Part shown: positions 14,948-17,514 of the stretch, in pieces
Position numbering within the stretch: position 1 is the stretch's first letter
Layout: every line of letters starts with the position of its first letter
Notes under the pieces: generated by a model
Databases searched by the model: none
What the model saw: only the letters and a program-made list of their open reading frames with translations
Told to the model about the DNA's origin: nothing
Origin: Euryarchaeota archaeon UBA13
GTDB lineage: Archaea > Thermoplasmatota > Poseidoniia > Poseidoniales > Poseidoniaceae
Assembly: GCA_002495945.1 (NCBI GenBank)
Contig: DAHU01000021.1
Span: 7,461-24,974, forward strand
Length of the DNA: 17,514 bases
Direction: 5' to 3'
Translations under genes and position numbers: made by a program

Positions 14948-17002
14948 GTGTTGGACAAGGTATTAGAGCGGTCAGTTCACTTCACGCTCATAATCATGAT
15001 GTTGTCGCTACCATTTTCATCTGGTATTATTGGCAACACTGAGGCACAGTCTACGGTAGTCTGTTGCGATGATGCTCACGTTGTCGAACTCTTCCTAATC
15101 GGAGGCTCTACTGGTGAACTCACACCGTTTTCCCAATTACTTGCCGATGAAGATAGCAATGCGGTAATTGCAAACTCTATCACCTCGCAGGAAACTGTTG
15201 GGGTTTGGAGTCTTGGGCGTGTTTGGCCAGGTGCTATTCCTGAATCAACCTGGGATTTTGTGATGAATTATCGAGTTAGTGATGCTGGTGGGGCGCAAAT
15301 AAACGCTACAGCGAGTGTTAAAATTGGCTCGCAGGTATTCTCGGATTCAACAAATATTGAATCATCCGTTCTTTCAGAAGGTGAGGGACAAATCCAGTTT
15401 TCAATTCCTGTCTCGGAAATGTCAGTATCCGCATCCAGCGAAATTGAACTTGAACTAAGTGCTAGGTCAGTTATTTTCAGTGTTCCCGGTGGCGACGCAG
15501 AACTTGAATTCCTATGGGGGTCAGAATCAGTGAGTTCGAGTATAACCGCAGAAATTCCACTCATGGAGTTATCAATTGATGAACCCCAAATCGAAGGTGG
15601 CGACATATATCTGTCAGCGGTTATCGATTCGCAATTTGGTTTAGATGCTCTAGCATACTCCGAATCAATTGAAATGTTTGTTGATGGATTGAAAGTTGAT
15701 GGTGATCCAATAGAGACAAAGCGTGGCGATTCAATTGTCGTAACATGGACTTGGCTAGATGCAAAAACAGGAACTAATAGCATTAGTGTTTCAGTAAAAC
15801 TCAATCTTCAATCGAATGGTCCGCTAATCGAGGGTTCAACCCAGTTTACTGTGCAAGTAACCGACACTGGCGGCGGCACAGGAACATTCTATCCCAACGA
15901 GGAACCATTGAGGACGAGTGGTGTCGGTAGCCCGTTGTCAATAACCCAATTGATTGACCTAAGTAGTGATGACGGCAATTTGAAAATGGCCAAGACTACT
16001 ATTCTAGAAATCGATGGAGAAATGGCGTTTTGGATGCGATGGGGCATGGATCACATTGGCGATAACGAATTATCTCAAACTTCGGTACTCTATGGATGGG
16101 ATCCCGGTAGCGTTGGTGAAGAAGAGCGAGAAAGTCGTGACATTGAAAACGTCGAAAAAGAACAGTTTGAAAGAGAGGTTGAGAAAAGATACCGCACGTA
16201 CATGAGTGATGTTAACGGAATGCAGCTGTTAAGCAGCAAACTCATAGGTGACACAGGTGATTTTGAGACAATTTCGGTTTCAGTTGATTTGCTCGGCGAG
16301 ACTAGAGTGGTCAATCACCCCGTTGAACTTACTTTCTCAACTCTGCAGCAGATAAATAGCGACGAGCAAATTGAACTGTTGAGGAGTTTTACGATGACCC
16401 AAACAGCACCGCTATGGCAAGATTACTCGATTTCAGTCGAGGCCAAATCCTCAGTCTTGACATCTTTTGGAGTTTCTGAAATGCTCGAAACAGATTACCT
16501 TGATTATTCTCATACTAGATATCCGTGGGGTGAAGTGATTAAGATTGAAGCCACTTCTGTAACCCTCGAAGAAGACTTTACTATCATAGTTAAGCCAAGT
16601 GATAGCCTTATCTACGGGCCTATGTCTCTAACGATTATCACAACATTAGTGGTGTTATTTGGTCTAGTTAGTTCGCTATCTATGACTAAAAATAAACATC
16701 GAAGATTTTTGTTATTAGAATTAACTCTACTTCCTGTAGTAGTGCTAATTTACATCTTTTCATTCCCTCCTGAATATGTCTTAGGTGCTTCTGTTGGCTC
16801 ATCATCGATTTGGTTTTTAACAGCCCTAGTTAGTCCTAAACGCTTGAAAGTAACCGAACAGGATAAACCAGCACCTCAACAAGTAAATGTCCCAACTGTG
16901 AACTGTCCGTCGTGCGAAACTATGATTCCAGTGCTTAGCGACGTTAGGCCATTAAGAGTCGCCTGTGATGGCTGTGGAAAGACGATAAAAATTGTCGGTT
17001 AG
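14948..17002 (+). CDS. Large exported protein with three C-terminal membrane helices and a cytoplasmic zinc ribbon
   Basis: The product is about 684 residues from GTG 14948; the adjacent TTG 14951 is possible and has better spacing from GAAGGT at 14940-14945. No in-frame ATG lies near. The N-terminus is a signal peptide (FTLIIMMLSLPFSSGIIG, then NTEAQS). Roughly 530 residues of Ser/Glu/Ile-rich beta structure follow, looking like several immunoglobulin-like domains. Three hydrophobic helices lie near residues 556-578, 587-606 and 610-630. The C-terminal tail is a zinc ribbon with C653-x2-C656 and C673-x2-C676 (CPSCETM...CDGCGKT). I recognise no named family. An extracellular beta-domain array joined to a cytoplasmic zinc ribbon suggests a surface receptor, transporter scaffold or signal relay, but this is inference. 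Its TAG stop directly abuts the stop of the convergent CBS gene. Confidence 0.75.
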   Translation: MLDKVLERSVHFTLIIMMLSLPFSSGIIGNTEAQSTVVCCDDAHVVELFLIGGSTGELTPFSQLLADEDSNAVIANSITSQETVGVWSLGRVWPGAIPESTWDFVMNYRVSDAGGAQINATASVKIGSQVFSDSTNIESSVLSEGEGQIQFSIPVSEMSVSASSEIELELSARSVIFSVPGGDAELEFLWGSESVSSSITAEIPLMELSIDEPQIEGGDIYLSAVIDSQFGLDALAYSESIEMFVDGLKVDGDPIETKRGDSIVVTWTWLDAKTGTNSISVSVKLNLQSNGPLIEGSTQFTVQVTDTGGGTGTFYPNEEPLRTSGVGSPLSITQLIDLSSDDGNLKMAKTTILEIDGEMAFWMRWGMDHIGDNELSQTSVLYGWDPGSVGEEERESRDIENVEKEQFEREVEKRYRTYMSDVNGMQLLSSKLIGDTGDFETISVSVDLLGETRVVNHPVELTFSTLQQINSDEQIELLRSFTMTQTAPLWQDYSISVEAKSSVLTSFGVSEMLETDYLDYSHTRYPWGEVIKIEATSVTLEEDFTIIVKPSDSLIYGPMSLTIITTLVVLFGLVSSLSMTKNKHRRFLLLELTLLPVVVLIYIFSFPPEYVLGASVGSSSIWFLTALVSPKRLKVTEQDKPAPQQVNVPTVNCPSCETMIPVLSDVRPLRVACDGCGKTIKIVG

Positions 17003-17425
17003 TTACAATTTTAGTTTTTTGAGCGACTTTACAATAGCTCGACTCTCTTGGTAATCACTAGGTGAGAAGTAGCCACTAAAATCCCCATTATTGTCGACAG
17101 CAACCACTGCTTGAGGAGTTCTTTTACGTATCTCCTTTAGTACTTCAGGCAACGGTGAATCGAGCGTTATTTCCATGAAATCCATTTCCATATGTTTGCC
17201 ACAAGTAGCAGTCTTAGTATCAATTTCTTTGTCGATTGCTATCAGTAACTGTTTATATCCCATTACCCCTTTAACCTTAGAGTTGTCATCCAAAATCACA
17301 AGTATTCCACCGGGTACAGTTAGCAGCCTCCTTGCTGCTTCTTGCAAAGTGTCATCCACTCCGGCAGTAATGTGTTCATCGTTTAAATCTAAATCTGCAA
17401 CAGTCTTAACATCGTTTGACATCAC
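17003..17425 (-). CDS. CBS-domain-pair protein
   Basis: The product is 140 residues starting at one of two adjacent ATG codons (17425 or 17422). It is essentially a tandem CBS pair. Repeat one covers about residues 18-70 (TLQEAARRLLTVPGGILVILDD, then KVKGVMGYKQLL), and repeat two about 88-130 (ITLDSPLPEVLKEIRKRTPQAVVAVDNNGDFSGYFSPSDY). Such pairs form a Bateman module that binds adenosine nucleotides, S-adenosylmethionine or similar ligands. With no partner domain it probably regulates another protein by binding it, or serves as a free-standing sensor. The ligand cannot be told from sequence. Its 3' end meets the exported zinc-ribbon gene with no gap. Confidence 0.85.
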   Translation of the reverse strand: MMSNDVKTVADLDLNDEHITAGVDDTLQEAARRLLTVPGGILVILDDNSKVKGVMGYKQLLIAIDKEIDTKTATCGKHMEMDFMEITLDSPLPEVLKEIRKRTPQAVVAVDNNGDFSGYFSPSDYQESRAIVKSLKKLKL

Positions 17426-17457
17426 CCTATGGTAACATTGGCAAGATTTGATACTTA

Positions 17458-17514
17458 CTAATTATGAGTAAAGAAAACATCGCCATTATCTGAAATTATA
17501 CCGTAACCAATTCT
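17458..17514 (-). CDS. Possible C-terminal fragment of an upstream minus-strand gene
   Basis: From the right edge of the window, the minus strand reads 18 open codons (RIGYGIISDNGDVFFTHN) and a TAG at 17458-17460. It would sit 32 bases upstream of the CBS gene in the same direction, as in an operon. The piece resembles the GYGFI...DVFFH stretch of cold-shock domains, but those normally continue for another 30 residues, so the likeness may be chance. Only adjacent sequence can decide. Confidence 0.25.
   Translation of the reverse strand, partial: RIGYGIISDNGDVFFTHN

Noticed and set aside
15268..15804. Long open frame of about 178 codons on the minus strand inside the exported zinc-ribbon gene
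   Set aside because: It is antisense to a well-supported gene, is mostly Ser/Pro/Thr low-complexity sequence typical of the complement of Asp/Glu/Ser-rich coding DNA, and has no recognisable domain.
17464..17493. ATG-initiated plus-strand mini-frame after the CBS gene
   Set aside because: It reads only nine codons before TGA and has no supporting ribosome site.

Overview
The window reads as a piece of a planktonic euryarchaeal chromosome. I suggest a Marine Group II/III type (Candidatus Poseidoniales or a relative), but this lineage call is an inference from gene content and style; no 16S rRNA is present. The archaeal assignment itself is well supported by three genes: archaeosine synthase (ArcS), an archaeal/eukaryotic-type S15 ribosomal protein followed by a RecJ/DHH-like gene, and a UPF0201-type RNA-binding protein. 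The DNA is AT-leaning and very compact. No intergenic stretch exceeds about 90 bases, and convergent neighbours abut or overlap at their stop codons. Shine-Dalgarno sequences are clear before only some genes; others may have short or no leaders.

Layout. Bases 1-2403 hold the C-terminal 800 residues of a very large, Asp-rich, probably secreted protein with thrombospondin-type-3-like calcium repeats. A small helical protein of unknown role follows (2424-2867), then a lipoprotein metalloprotease (2902-3693). A small membrane protein lies convergent to the protease (3675-4019, minus). Divergent from it is an unusual single-chain fusion of a pyroglutamyl peptidase with a Nudix hydrolase (4109-5134), which converges on the UPF0201 gene (5121-5654, minus). 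Next come an ExoA-like family 2 glycosyltransferase with C-terminal membrane helices (5725-6780), a membrane protein ending in a zinc ribbon (6811-7758), and dnaJ (7815-8933), all on the plus strand.

A 731-residue exported and membrane-anchored protein is on the minus strand (8934-11129). Divergent from it is arcS (11209-12987). The S15 gene (13064-13522), a degenerate DHH/RecJ-like gene (13572-14471) and a small helical protein (14515-14865) form a likely operon ending in a compact hairpin with a T-run. The window closes with a second large exported protein with three membrane helices and a cytoplasmic zinc ribbon (14948-17002), a CBS-domain-pair protein on the minus strand (17003-17425), and possibly the last codons of another minus-strand gene at the right edge.

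Functionally the window mixes core information processing (S15, RecJ/Cdc45-like, ArcS, UPF0201, DnaJ) with cell-surface biology (calcium-repeat protein, metalloprotease, glycosyltransferase, two large exported proteins). I see no mobile element, CRISPR array, tRNA or rRNA. The observations most worth follow-up are the peptidase-Nudix fusion, the degenerate DHH protein beside S15, and the exported proteins with cytoplasmic domains. None of these amounts to a demonstrated new system.
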